From the NCBI GenBank assembly GCA_946481475.1, contig CAMLOB010000147.1:1-8098 (forward strand): a stretch of DNA of 8,098 nucleotides, in the 5' to 3' direction. The position numbers and the translations under genes are program-made. Positions 1-6,029 of the stretch are shown here, piece by piece. The notes under the pieces were generated by a model. That model did not search any database, was not told where the DNA came from, and worked only from the letters and a program-made list of their open reading frames with translations. Origin of the DNA: an uncultured Chlorobiota bacterium. Its GTDB lineage: Bacteria > Bacteroidota > Kapaibacteriia > OLB7. Position 1 is the stretch's first letter; each line of letters begins with the position of its first letter.

Positions 1-368
1 AGCGTATCTCCTTCCAACGTGATAAACATCGGATCCGGTTTCGAAGTAGCTTTCTGGCTTGAGCGCAGTTTTCCTCGCTTTGTCAGAACGGACGACTCAC
101 CGACCGTGATTTCCGTGGGGGCAGGACCTTCATCGCCATATGTTTTTTCCGTATACATATGGGCTTTGGGAACAAGGGAGACTTTTACCTTCACTTCCGC
201 ATCATCTCCCGGCTTCCCCTTAATGGACTTGGTTAGCTGTGTCCACGTGGTATGCCGGTTCTTGAGCTGCCCCCACGCCCCCACACTCCCCCCGATCCCG
301 ATCAGCAGGAGGAGCGGGAAAAGTAGGGACAGATTCCATCGGCTTGAAGTGCGCGTCGCAGTATTCAT
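1..368 (-). CDS. Secreted DsbD alpha-domain-like protein, partial (C-terminus beyond left edge)
   Basis: Read from the ATG at 366-368 leftwards, the frame stays open to the window edge (122 codons seen). Residues 1-34 form a signal peptide: Arg-rich start, hydrophobic core LSLLFPLLLLIGIGG, likely cleavage around AWG|QLK. The mature part carries LVPKAHMYT at residues 65-73, then GPAPTEIT at 81-88. The neighbour at 441-980 has the same blocks at the same residue numbers (LVPKAHIYT, GPVSMEIT), so the two are tandem paralogues. This is the N-terminal immunoglobulin-like (alpha) domain of DsbD, which passes electrons from the membrane to periplasmic thiol proteins. The cysteine pair, if present, lies beyond the edge, so redox activity cannot be judged. 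A fused DsbD membrane part is also possible. An in-frame stop at 390-392 makes 368 the only ATG start; no Shine-Dalgarno sequence precedes it. Confidence 0.72.
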   Translation of the reverse strand, partial: MNTATRTSSRWNLSLLFPLLLLIGIGGSVGAWGQLKNRHTTWTQLTKSIKGKPGDDAEVKVKVSLVPKAHMYTEKTYGDEGPAPTEITVGESSVLTKRGKLRSSQKATSKPDPMFITLEGDT

Positions 369-440
369 GATGTCGTGCGGAAGTATTGGTCAACAAATAG
401 TGTTTGCGGAAAACCGGAGTTTGCGTGCCCCGAAGACGGA

Positions 441-980
441 TCAGCTCTTCCGGATGTTGAGTTCGATTTCGAAGCGCTGGTCCATCGGGGGGATGCAGCG
501 TTTGTCGTCGCAGGTCATGTACAGGAAGCTGATCCAGCCCTTGTTCTTACCTCGCGGAGCGTCTGCGGCAATCCGCAGCGGAACGGTCAGCGTCACCGTC
601 CCCTTCCAGTATTCGGTCATCACCGTGTCCTCGTCGAGACTGAAGTTCGGATCGTACGTGCGTATCGGTTTGATGTCGGAGGTCAGCTCTCCATCAAAGT
701 GCAACGTCGTGTCGGTCGTGATCTCCATGGAGACCGGTCCGTTCCCTTCGTATCGATGCGGTGTATAGATATGAGCCTTCGGTACCAGTTTCAGTCGCAC
801 TCTGGCGTAGACGATCTCTCCCCGCTCCCCCTCGAGCGTCGGCGTCAGGAGTTCCCACTCGACGTCCGGACTTCTGAACTGGGCGAAGAGTTGCTCCGTT
901 CCCACCGAAAGAAGAAACGCGGAGAGGATGAGCAATCCGAATCCGCGTTTCGCCGATGAATGTCCGATCAGTGCGTTCAT
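441..980 (-). CDS. Secreted DsbD alpha-domain-like thiol protein with CxxxxC pair
   Basis: A complete 179-residue protein. Residues 1-33 are a signal peptide (core LLILSAFLLSV, probable cleavage LFA|QFR), so it should be exported to the periplasm. The mature ~145 residues match one DsbD N-terminal (alpha) domain: LVPKAHIYT at 65-73, GPVSMEIT at 81-88, and near the C-terminus YMTCDDKRCIPP with Cys157 and Cys162. In E. coli DsbD the alpha domain carries its redox cysteines in a comparable C-x5-C-x-PP motif, so this pair is probably the active thiol pair. There is no membrane segment after the signal and no thioredoxin domain, so it is a stand-alone alpha domain that would need a separate membrane partner, perhaps encoded beyond the left edge. 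It lies 72 bp upstream of its paralogue and 67 bp downstream of ilvE, all on the minus strand. GAAGG before the ATG is too close (1 nt) to be a good ribosome binding site. Family assignment is firm; the exact partner is unknown. Confidence 0.82.
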   Translation of the reverse strand: MNALIGHSSAKRGFGLLILSAFLLSVGTEQLFAQFRSPDVEWELLTPTLEGERGEIVYARVRLKLVPKAHIYTPHRYEGNGPVSMEITTDTTLHFDGELTSDIKPIRTYDPNFSLDEDTVMTEYWKGTVTLTVPLRIAADAPRGKNKGWISFLYMTCDDKRCIPPMDQRFEIELNIRKS

Positions 981-1020
981 GCCTTCAGGGTTGACTGGTT
1001 CCGTCGGTATCTCCAGGTCT

Positions 1021-1044
1021 GTCCCGGTGACGGATAGCCGGGAC
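1021..1044 (-). terminator. Hairpin directly after ilvE
   Basis: GTCCCGG (1021-1027) and CCGGGAC (1038-1044) form a perfect 7-bp inverted repeat with a 10-nt loop, starting three bases after the ilvE stop codon. No T-run follows on the minus strand, so it is not a canonical intrinsic terminator. It may protect the ilvE mRNA 3' end or attenuate read-through into the DsbD-alpha genes. Confidence 0.35.
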
Positions 1045-1047
1045 GAA

Positions 1048-2181
1048 TCATGCCGCGCCGGCCGCCTTGTCGGCGACCGGCTTGTGATGCCGGCCGTTGC
1101 CGTTTGCCTGCGACTGTGTTTTCGGTACCGCCGTCATCCAGCCGTGGGTGTCCTCGATCTCGCCGTACTGCAGACCGGTAATCGTGTTGTAGAACCGCTC
1201 GCGAAGCGAGTCGGGGCGCTCGTTGATTTCGTACTCCTCTCCAAGCCAGCCGAGGACGCCGATCGGTGCGATCACGGCGGCGGTTCCGCTGCCGAACGCC
1301 TCCTGAAGATCACCCGATTGCTGCGCCTCCATCACCTCGTCGATCGAGATGCGCCGCTCCTGAACATCCACGCCCCACTCCCTTGCCAGCGTGATCACCG
1401 TGCGGCGCGTGACGCCGTCGAGAATCGTCCCCTCCAGCGGTGGGGTGACCAGCACGTCGTTGATGACGAAGAAGACGTTCATCGTTCCGACTTCCTCGAT
1501 GTGCCGGTGTTCCTTTGCGTCCAGCCAGAGAACCTGGTCGTAGCCCAGCTTCCGGGCCTCGGAGGAGGCTTTCAGGGAGGCGGCATAGTTCCCGGCGGTC
1601 TTCGCTCCACCGGTCCCCCCTTCCGCCACGCGGGAAAATTTTTCCTCGACAAGAATACGGGTCGGGGCCATGCCCCGCGAATAGTATGCGCCGACCGGGG
1701 AGGTGATGATGAAGAGCCGGTACTCGTTTGCCGGACGGACTCCGAGCATGTTCTCGGTGGCGATCAGCGTCGGGCGAATATAGAGGGCCGTTCCGCGGTC
1801 TCCCGGCACCCAGCGCCGGTCGATGTCGATCAGGGTCAGCAGGCTGTTCATCAGAAATTCCTTGTCGAACTCCGGCATCACCAGCCGCTCGGCAGAACGG
1901 GCAAAGCGATTGATGTGATCCTGTCCTCTGAAGAGATTGATCGAACCGTCCTCCCAGCGATAGGCCTTTTGCCCTTCAAAGATCGACTGACCGTAATGCA
2001 GGACAAGGGAGGAAGGGTCGAAACTGAAGGGCTGGAACGGGACGATGCGCGGACTGTGCCACCCCCCTTCCCGTGTGTAGTCCATCAGGAACATGTGGTC
2101 GGAAAAGTACTTGCCGAATCCAAGCTCCGCCGTCGGGGGCATCTCCCGCGTCCGTTCCGCTCGTTCTATCACCAGTTGCAT
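1048..2181 (-). CDS. ilvE: Branched-chain amino-acid aminotransferase (class IV PLP enzyme, EC 2.6.1.42)
   Basis: Cytoplasmic PLP enzyme that transfers an amino group between glutamate and the 2-oxo acids of leucine, isoleucine and valine, the last step of their synthesis. The 377-residue protein matches the longer, eukaryote-like type (ilvE_II). It starts with a block ending FGKYFSDHMF, then has LHYGQSIFEGQKAY, LYIRPTLIATE, the PLP-lysine motif AKTAGNYAASLKA (Lys194), QVLWLDAKEHRHIEEVGTMN and GTAAVIAPIG. The usual family C-terminus (QYGEIEDTHGW) is followed by an unusual polar tail of about 25 residues rich in Asn, Gly, His and Ala. I chose the ATG at 2179-2181 because GAGG (2189-2192) lies 7 nt upstream and the family begins here. 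A longer frame from TTG at 2235 adds 18 residues with no ribosome binding site. It is divergent from pgpH, and the two DsbD-alpha genes lie downstream. Confidence 0.95.
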   Translation of the reverse strand: MQLVIERAERTREMPPTAELGFGKYFSDHMFLMDYTREGGWHSPRIVPFQPFSFDPSSLVLHYGQSIFEGQKAYRWEDGSINLFRGQDHINRFARSAERLVMPEFDKEFLMNSLLTLIDIDRRWVPGDRGTALYIRPTLIATENMLGVRPANEYRLFIITSPVGAYYSRGMAPTRILVEEKFSRVAEGGTGGAKTAGNYAASLKASSEARKLGYDQVLWLDAKEHRHIEEVGTMNVFFVINDVLVTPPLEGTILDGVTRRTVITLAREWGVDVQERRISIDEVMEAQQSGDLQEAFGSGTAAVIAPIGVLGWLGEEYEINERPDSLRERFYNTITGLQYGEIEDTHGWMTAVPKTQSQANGNGRHHKPVADKAAGAA

Positions 2182-2188
2182 AGTTCGG

Positions 2189-2192
2189 CCTC
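2189..2192 (-). promoter_or_regulatory. Ribosome binding site of ilvE
   Basis: GAGG on the minus strand, 7 nt before the ATG at 2181. It decides the start in favour of this ATG over the in-frame TTG at 2235. Confidence 0.6.
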
Positions 2193-2196
2193 GCTG

Positions 2197-2202
2197 ATTA
2201 TA
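2197..2202 (-). promoter_or_regulatory. Possible -10 box (TATAAT) of ilvE
   Basis: The minus strand reads TATAAT inside an AT-rich patch (about 2196-2220) that stands out from GC-rich surroundings. If used, transcription would begin near the GAGG ribosome binding site and give a very short leader. The hexamer 17 nt upstream (GAGTAC) is a poor -35. Bacteroidota sigma factors often prefer TTTG/TAnnTTTG boxes, so this is a candidate only. Confidence 0.35.
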
Positions 2203-2494
2203 AATGGATATATCTTTTCGTACTCTTTGCAGCAATCGGGATCGACCCGATCATCAATCCTTGCCGGATCGACCTGGAATCGAACGACCCGGAACAATGC
2301 TCTTCAGCCGGTCGGATCAGAGCGGACAGGGAATATACAAGAGAAGAAGATATGATGGAAGGGATTCGGGTACAACTCTGTAGCGAAGGACAGGGAAGGC
2401 TGAAATTCGGGGTTTTTCAAGCAATTTAACGGAACTCCCCCCTTTCTTCAGACGTTCTGTTGCAGGATCGTCCGGCGAGTGGCATTTTCGGTTC

Positions 2495-2500
2495 AAGGAG
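2495..2500 (+). promoter_or_regulatory. Ribosome binding site of pgpH
   Basis: A strong Shine-Dalgarno sequence AAGGAG, 11 nt before the ATG at 2512. It lies downstream of the alternative GTG at 2479 in the same frame, so it decides the start at 2512. Confidence 0.7.
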
Positions 2501-2511
2501 AGACCAATACT

Positions 2512-4779
2512 ATGGCCAGCAATACGGGAGGACAGTCGACGACCCCCAGATCGGGTTCAACCGCTTTTACACGGTTGATCAGTGCCGAGGAGTCGATGGT
2601 ATTTACTGCGCGGGTGCGTCGAAGCCCGGCGTTTCGCTGGACGTTGCTCCTTCTCTCGACCGCCGTCATCGTTCTGCTCTTTCCCCACTCCACCGATATC
2701 GAACAGAACCTCGATGCCGGCTCCATCTGGTCGGGCGATACGGTCAGAGCTCCCTTCTCCTTCCCCCTGTTCAAGGATGAGCAGACGATAGAGCAGGAGA
2801 AACAGAGGGCGAGGGATTCGATCCTGTTGACATTTACGCCGACCGGGTTCTCGCTGTCGGGACTTGAGGATACGCTCCGGACAGTTATCGGTCGCGTCGA
2901 CTCCGTAACCGTTGAGATTCCGTTCCTTTCCGAACAGAATCGTGCGTGGATCCGTGCCTTGCCGGAGGAGAGCCGGGGGGAGACGCTGCAGGGATTGATC
3001 CGGGCGATCATTGCGGGGAGTCGTGAACCGTTGACCGCCGGCGTTATCGACCGGTCGAAATCCTCGATCAAGAAGGATCGTATCGTTGTGCGGCGCGGGC
3101 CGGCCTACGAGGAGGTGATCTCCCTGCGCCCCCTCTTCGACAGCCTGCAGGCGATGCAGGCATTCGAGGCGAACCTGGCGCGGCAGGGTGTGAAGGAGGA
3201 AGAATATGCCGTCGCCCTCGAACTATTCCTTTCGATCTGGCAGCCGACCTACCGCTACAGTTCCTCGCTGACCAGCGAGGCGCAGGAGATGGCGGCCAAC
3301 GCCGTTCCCAAGACCAGAGGACTTGTCCGCGAAGGGCAGATCATCGTGACGCCGGGGGAGGAGATCACCGAGAAGACGGCTCTGATGTTCCAGAGCTATG
3401 AGCGTTCCCGCCGTCTCAGGAACGAAGGGGGTTCCCGCTGGCTGCAACTGCTCGGGGCCATCGGACATGTGATCATTTTGCTCGGCCTGCCGCTGATCTA
3501 TCTCTACAATTTCCGTCGGCGCATTTTTAACGACAATCTTCAGCTCGGCATCATCTTCACGCTGATCGTGATGGTCGGTCTGATGGCCTGGCTCTCCCTC
3601 TCGATCGTTACGCCCCTCCCGATCGAGTATCTGATTCTCCTCCCCTTCCTCTCGATGCTCCTGGCCATTCTCTTCGATTCGCGGACTGCCTTCTACCTGA
3701 CGGTCGTCTCCTGTCTGATCGTCGCCGGCATTCGCGGGGCCGACTATGCGGTCGCCATCGGACTCCTTTCGGCCGGCGTCATGGCGGCCTATACGGTGCG
3801 GGACATCAAAAGCCGGACGCAGCTCTATCGCTCGATCGCCTACGCCATCTTCGGCTTTACGCTGGCGATCCTGGCTCTCGGTCTGGAACGGGGGGCAACA
3901 TTCGAACAGCTTGCGCTGCAACTCGGCTTTGCCGGGATCAACTCGGTCGTCTCGCCGGTCCTGACGTTCGGGGCGATCTTCCTCCTTGAACGATTCTTCA
4001 ACATCGCCACCGATCTGAAGCTGCTGGAGTATGACGATCTGAACCATCCGCTGCTCCGTCAACTGGCCGACAAGGCTCCCGGCACCTACCAGCATACGCT
4101 GACGATCGCCCGGCTGGCTGAAAGTGCCGCCGGCGCAATCGGTGCCAATGCGTTGCAAGCGAAGGTCGGAGCCTATTTCCACGATATCGGAAAGATCGCA
4201 CGGTCGGAATACTTTGTAGAGAATCAGATGGGGATCGGCAACAAGCATGACAAGATCAAGCCGGAACAATCGGCGAAGATGATTCGGGAGCATGTGCTCG
4301 ACGGGATCAAGATCGCCAGACAGTACGGATTGCCGGAACGGATCATCGACTTCATCCCGACGCATCACGGCACGACGACCATCAAGTATTTCCTCGACAA
4401 GGCGCTGGAGGAGAATCCCGATGTCGATCAGTCCCTCTTCCGCTATCCCGGACCCCGTCCCCATTCGCGCGAGACGGCTATCGTGATGCTGGCCGACGCG
4501 GTGGAGGCGACGACCCGGGCGCTCGGCGATCCGAGTGCGAAGAAGATCAGCGAAACGGTCGACCAGATTATCAAGCGCCGGTTCACTGACGGACAGCTTG
4601 ACGAGTGCGATCTGACGCTGGCCGATCTGACGAAGATCCGGGAGGCGTTCGTGAAGAATCTGGTGGGGATGGCCCATCCGCGCGTGCAGTACAAGAAGGA
4701 AGAGGACGGAGGGCGCCATGTGGACGATCCGTTTGCCGGTCTCGGTGTCGGTAAGGGGGCCGAGGGGGCGTCGCCGTGA
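2512..4779 (+). CDS. pgpH: 7TM-HD family phosphohydrolase, predicted cyclic-di-AMP phosphodiesterase
   Basis: A 755-residue membrane enzyme of the PgpH/YqfF family, predicted to hydrolyse the second messenger c-di-AMP to pApA at the inner membrane. Order of parts: short cytoplasmic N-terminus, first membrane segment (about 43-59), a large extracytoplasmic 7TMR-HDED domain (about 60-310), seven membrane segments (about 312-495), then a cytoplasmic HD domain (about 515-725). Metal-binding residues are visible: His528 in GTYQHT, His557-Asp558 in YFHDIGK, His594, His618-His619 in PTHHGTT and Asp662 in MLADAVEA. The spacings (H528 to H557, 29; D558 to D662, 104) agree with those I recall for Listeria PgpH, so the site looks intact. 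The C-terminal ~25 residues are polar and glycine-rich. The start at ATG 2512 is supported by AAGGAG; a longer frame from GTG 2479 is less likely. Its stop overlaps the start of the recombinase gene by 4 bp, so the two are probably co-translated. Confidence 0.93.
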   Translation: MASNTGGQSTTPRSGSTAFTRLISAEESMVFTARVRRSPAFRWTLLLLSTAVIVLLFPHSTDIEQNLDAGSIWSGDTVRAPFSFPLFKDEQTIEQEKQRARDSILLTFTPTGFSLSGLEDTLRTVIGRVDSVTVEIPFLSEQNRAWIRALPEESRGETLQGLIRAIIAGSREPLTAGVIDRSKSSIKKDRIVVRRGPAYEEVISLRPLFDSLQAMQAFEANLARQGVKEEEYAVALELFLSIWQPTYRYSSSLTSEAQEMAANAVPKTRGLVREGQIIVTPGEEITEKTALMFQSYERSRRLRNEGGSRWLQLLGAIGHVIILLGLPLIYLYNFRRRIFNDNLQLGIIFTLIVMVGLMAWLSLSIVTPLPIEYLILLPFLSMLLAILFDSRTAFYLTVVSCLIVAGIRGADYAVAIGLLSAGVMAAYTVRDIKSRTQLYRSIAYAIFGFTLAILALGLERGATFEQLALQLGFAGINSVVSPVLTFGAIFLLERFFNIATDLKLLEYDDLNHPLLRQLADKAPGTYQHTLTIARLAESAAGAIGANALQAKVGAYFHDIGKIARSEYFVENQMGIGNKHDKIKPEQSAKMIREHVLDGIKIARQYGLPERIIDFIPTHHGTTTIKYFLDKALEENPDVDQSLFRYPGPRPHSRETAIVMLADAVEATTRALGDPSAKKISETVDQIIKRRFTDGQLDECDLTLADLTKIREAFVKNLVGMAHPRVQYKKEEDGGRHVDDPFAGLGVGKGAEGASP
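4762..4768 (+). promoter_or_regulatory. Ribosome binding site of the xer gene, inside pgpH
   Basis: GAGGGGG, 7 nt before the GTG at 4776, supports initiation at the GTGA overlap with the pgpH stop codon. Confidence 0.55.
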
Positions 4780-5744
4780 GAAACGGAGCCGGCACAGTCG
4801 ATGAGCGGATTGCTTTCTTGCCTTCTTCTCTTCGTTCAATCTTCGACCGGTACCGCGAGTATCTTCTTCTGGAGAAAGGGGCGGCCGACAATACGCGGGC
4901 AGCCTACGACAACGATCTGCTCCGGTATCTGGAGTTTCTTGGGCGGCGGGATGTTTCCTCGATTGACCAGGTAACGCCCGATCACGTCCGGGGACAGATC
5001 GAACTCCTGTCCGAACTCGGAATGAACGGAACATCGATCAGTCGCTCCCTTTCGGCGATACGGGGACTGCACCGGTTTGCGTTGGTGGAGAAGGAGGCCC
5101 GATCCGATCCTACCGAACATGTGACTCCGCCGAAAACCCGCCGCAAACTCCCGGAGGTGCTGACGATTCCGGAGGTGCTCGGTATCCTCGAAGCGCCCGA
5201 CCTTTCCGATCCGGTCACCAATCCCTACGGCTTCCGGGATCGCGCCCTGCTGGAGACGCTCTATGCCACCGGTATGCGCGTCAGCGAGATACGGGAGTTC
5301 CGGATATCGCAGCTTGTGAGTGAACTTGAACTGGTCAGGATTATCGGCAAGGGGAACAAGGAGCGGCTTGTGCCGATCGGCAGGACTGCACGGCACTGGA
5401 TCGAGACGTATCGAACAAAGGCCAGACCCCACATGCTGAAGCGGGGACGTCCGGCCGGAGATGTTCTCTTCCTGAACTCGCACGGAGGATCGCTGAGCCG
5501 GAATGCCGTCTGGAACATCACGAAGAAATATGCCGCGAAAGTCGGCGTGGAGAAGGAGGTCTATCCCCACATCTTCCGCCATTCGTTTGCCACTCATCTT
5601 CTGGAAGGAGGAGCCGATCTGCGGGCGGTGCAGGAGATGCTGGGACACGAAGATATTTCCACAACGCAAATCTACACCCATGTCGACCGCGAACACCTTC
5701 GGCAGGTGCATCGCCAGTTCCATCCGAGAGAGCGGAAGATATAA
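4776..5744 (+). CDS. xerD: Tyrosine recombinase XerC/XerD family, XerD-like
   Basis: A 322-residue site-specific recombinase, probably one of the Xer pair that resolves chromosome dimers at dif during division. The N-terminal SAM-like DNA-binding domain spans about residues 18-115 (YREYLLLEKGAADNTRAAY, then SISRSLSAIRGLHRF). The catalytic domain has the full tyrosine-recombinase set: Arg168 in YATGMRVSE, Lys192 in GKGNKERLVP, His265 and Arg268 in HIFRHSFATHLL, His291 in LGHEDISTTQIYTHV and nucleophile Tyr300. It ends with the Xer-typical HPR (HRQFHPRE). LYATGMRVSE resembles XerD slightly more than XerC, but sequence alone does not settle which it is. The GTG start shares GTGA with the pgpH stop, and GAGGGGG lies 7 nt upstream. 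Housekeeping Xer is more likely than an integrase: there is no phage or element gene nearby, and the length is near the family's ~300. Confidence 0.9.
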   Translation: MRNGAGTVDERIAFLPSSLRSIFDRYREYLLLEKGAADNTRAAYDNDLLRYLEFLGRRDVSSIDQVTPDHVRGQIELLSELGMNGTSISRSLSAIRGLHRFALVEKEARSDPTEHVTPPKTRRKLPEVLTIPEVLGILEAPDLSDPVTNPYGFRDRALLETLYATGMRVSEIREFRISQLVSELELVRIIGKGNKERLVPIGRTARHWIETYRTKARPHMLKRGRPAGDVLFLNSHGGSLSRNAVWNITKKYAAKVGVEKEVYPHIFRHSFATHLLEGGADLRAVQEMLGHEDISTTQIYTHVDREHLRQVHRQFHPRERKI

Positions 5745-5815
5745 GAGGGAGGTGGGAGTGCTATAGAGGCTTCGGGAGAATGGCGATGTTCGAATGACGA
5801 TTGTCGAGATTGGTA

Positions 5816-5838
5816 GCCGCAGACTTCACGTCTGCGGC
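5816..5838. repeat. Perfect 9-bp stem hairpin, REP-like or terminator
   Basis: GCCGCAGAC and GTCTGCGGC are perfect reverse complements around the loop TTCAC, about 70 bp after the xerD stop. No T-run follows on either strand, so it is not a standard intrinsic terminator. The GC-rich stem with short loop resembles dispersed palindromic (REP-type) intergenic elements. Only one copy lies in this window, so dispersal cannot be shown here. Confidence 0.5.
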
Positions 5839-6016
5839 AGAGAGGAGTCGAAGCCCCCGCCGTACCGGTCATCCGCGCGATGCCGAAAGACGCCCCCCAC
5901 ACATTTCACGCCCGGCTCTCTTCACCCCGAAAGTTTTTTCCCCTCCTTAAGTCGGCTTTAAGAACAACCGTTAGCATGGTAACCGTGAGATGAACAGTCT
6001 ATCCATCAACAGTCAC

Positions 6017-6020
6017 GGAG
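6017..6020 (+). promoter_or_regulatory. Ribosome binding site of the barrel gene
   Basis: GGAG, 9 nt before the ATG at 6030. It supports that start, although the resulting protein has an unusually long segment before its signal peptide. Confidence 0.45.
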
Positions 6021-6029
6021 AAATCGACC

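Larger units (their letters stand above)
2182..2511. other. Divergent intergenic region between ilvE and pgpH
   Basis: This 330-bp gap must hold promoters for both directions. It contains the AT-rich ilvE promoter candidate near 2197-2220, an inverted repeat ATCGGG-atcga-CCCGAT at 2235-2251, and two direct copies of GGATCGACC at 2239-2247 and 2266-2274. The repeats could be an operator but are short. An AT-rich stretch around 2410-2430 (TTTTTCAAGCAATTTAA) is the likeliest area for the pgpH promoter, without boxes I can name. No convincing gene or RNA is seen. Confidence 0.5.
5745..6029. other. Intergenic region between xerD and the barrel gene
   Basis: 285 bp with no convincing gene. It contains the hairpin at 5816-5838, a T-run (GTTTTTTCCCC, about 5934-5944) with no stem before it, an interrupted palindrome CTTAA-N7-TTAAG at 5946-5962, and a near-palindrome GTTAGCATGGTAAC at about 5970-5983. 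The last two lie 45-85 bp upstream of the barrel start and could be promoter-proximal operator sites; this is speculative. Confidence 0.4.

Noticed and set aside
928..2355. A 475-codon plus-strand frame opposite ilvE
   Set aside because: It is the antisense shadow of ilvE in a GC-rich genome; the minus-strand protein has complete family motifs and the plus-strand translation matches nothing.
2352..2429. A 25-codon open frame on the plus strand upstream of pgpH, preceded by purine-rich GAGAAGAAG
   Set aside because: Too short, no recognisable features, and the purine run is not a clear Shine-Dalgarno sequence; chance open frames of this size are common.
3223..5034. A 603-codon minus-strand frame opposite pgpH and xerD
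   Set aside because: Antisense shadow: Arg-, Asp- and Gln-rich composition with no domains, spanning two well-supported plus-strand genes.
4776..5744. The tyrosine recombinase as the integrase of a mobile element or integron
   Set aside because: The sequence is Xer-like including its HPR end, it is coupled to a housekeeping gene, and no att-like repeats, tRNA, cassettes or phage genes are nearby.
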